NCBI RefSeq assembly: GCF_008933155.1
Contig: NZ_WBVP01000005.1
Coordinates: forward strand, 124,001-188,000
DNA length: 64,000 nucleotides
DNA from: Aliivibrio finisterrensis
GTDB taxonomy: Bacteria; Pseudomonadota; Gammaproteobacteria; Enterobacterales; Vibrionaceae
Direction of reading: 5' to 3'
Shown in pieces: positions 63,293-64,000 of this stretch. Made by a program: the position numbers and the translations under genes. A model generated the notes under the pieces. That model searched no databases and had not been told where the DNA came from. It saw only the letters and a program-made list of their open reading frames with translations. How positions within the stretch are numbered: position 1 is the stretch's first letter; each line of letters begins with the position of its first letter.

Positions 63293-64000
63293 ATGAGCTT
63301 TGAAATGGATGAAGACATCCTGCAAGATTTCTTAATTGAAGCAGGAGAAATTCTTGAGCTACTTTCTGAACAATTAGTTGAATTAGAACAACGTCCAGAT
63401 GATTCTGATTTATTAAATGCTATTTTCCGTGGTTTCCATACTGTAAAAGGGGGCGCTGGCTTCCTTTCATTAACAGAACTAGTTGATGCATGTCATGGTG
63501 CTGAAAATGTGTTCGATATTCTTAGAACGGGTAAGCGTAAAGTTACTTCTGAACTAATGGACACCATTTTAGAAACTCTTGATAGCGTAAACGTAATGTT
63601 CAGCGCAGTTCAAAATGGCGAAACAGTAGAACCAGCGGAACAGCGATTGTTGGATCTGCTTCATCATTTAAGTAAGCCTGCAACCGAAGATGAAATAGCT
63701 GCTGCAACAGTAGAAGTTGCGGCTCCAGTTGTTGAAGTTGTAGTTCCTCAAGAACCTGTTGTTGAAAGTAATATTCATGATTCGGTAGATGATATTACTG
63801 AAGATGAATTTGAAAAATTACTCGATGAATTGCACGGCAAAGGTGCAGCTCCATCAAGTACTTCTTCTGCTTCGGCACCAGCAGCTTCAGCACCAGTGAC
63901 TCCAGCAATGGATACAGTAGCTGATGGAGATATTACTGATGATGAATTTGAGCGTCTACTTGATGAGCTTCATGGTTCGGGTAAAAGTCCAACCAATTCA
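63293..64000 (+). CDS. cheA: Chemotaxis histidine kinase CheA (N-terminal part)
   Basis: CheA is the receptor-coupled kinase that phosphorylates CheY and CheB. Only the first 236 residues are inside the window. The HPt domain (about 1-125) has the phospho-acceptor His49 in FRGFHTVKGGAGFLS. It is followed by a low-complexity linker rich in Ala, Pro, Val and Ser that contains two near-identical 16-residue motifs beginning DIT(E/D)DEFE and ending LLDELHG (residues 167-182 and 213-228). The catalytic part is beyond the right edge. GAGGAAC is the ribosome-binding site. Confidence 0.96.
   Translation, partial: MSFEMDEDILQDFLIEAGEILELLSEQLVELEQRPDDSDLLNAIFRGFHTVKGGAGFLSLTELVDACHGAENVFDILRTGKRKVTSELMDTILETLDSVNVMFSAVQNGETVEPAEQRLLDLLHHLSKPATEDEIAAATVEVAAPVVEVVVPQEPVVESNIHDSVDDITEDEFEKLLDELHGKGAAPSSTSSASAPAASAPVTPAMDTVADGDITDDEFERLLDELHGSGKSPTNS

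Overview
The window is bacterial chromosome from a Vibrionaceae member, most likely genus Aliivibrio and close to A. fischeri. The reasons are the AT-rich base composition, the order flgT / flgOP / flgNMA / cheVR / flgB-L, five tandem flagellin genes followed by flaG-fliD-flaI-fliS, the FlrA / FlrBC regulators, and the polar-flagellum genes flhF and flhG. This assignment rests on gene content and family knowledge, not on a database search.

Layout. 1-464: the tail of an unidentified gene, its terminator, a 12-bp tandem repeat and a 55-codon orphan ORF. 726-6781: a five-gene ABC peptide importer of the YejABEF type, with the ATPase split into two genes. 6781-9650: a palindromic repeat element, an MliC-like lipoprotein, a YitT-like membrane protein and glyA, which has a PurR-like operator. 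9660-9900: a G+C-rich segment that I cannot explain. 10006-16368: accessory and early flagellar genes (flgT, flgO, flgP, flgN, flgM, flgA) with cheV and cheR. 16564-27799: rod, hook, rings and hook-filament junction (flgBCDE, flgFGHI, flgJ, flgKL). 28453-35447: five flagellins, flaA-flaE. 35572-38728: flaG, fliD, flaI, fliS. 38945-43053: flrA and flrBC. 43153-55904: fliEFGHIJ, then fliKLMNOPQR-flhB. 55936-56613: a PilZ gene on the opposite strand. 56871-64000: flhA, flhF, flhG, fliA, cheY, cheZ and a cheA cut by the window edge.

Regulation is legible in the DNA. Exact GG-N10-GC sigma-54 sites lie before flgB, flgF, flgJ, flgK, flaA, flrB, fliE, fliK and flhA, and probably before flgO and flgT. 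Sigma-28 sites of the form TWAAG-N14-GYCGMTAR lie before flgM, flaB, flaC and flaD. This matches the Vibrio hierarchy: FlrA with sigma-54 turns on the basal body, export and regulator genes (flrBC, fliA). FlrC with sigma-54 then drives hook and flaA genes, and FliA (sigma-28), restrained by FlgM, drives the remaining flagellins. Intrinsic terminators separate most of these units.

I found no rRNA, tRNA, CRISPR array, prophage or insertion sequence with a transposase. Most of the window is ordinary, well-conserved flagellar machinery. The points most worth a second look are the structured G+C-rich segment after glyA, a sigma-54 promoter nested inside a terminator ahead of flrB, stem-loops in the leaders of flgE and several flagellins, repeated TGGCAA motifs around the flaA and flgK promoters, and an internal sigma-54 promoter for flgJ.
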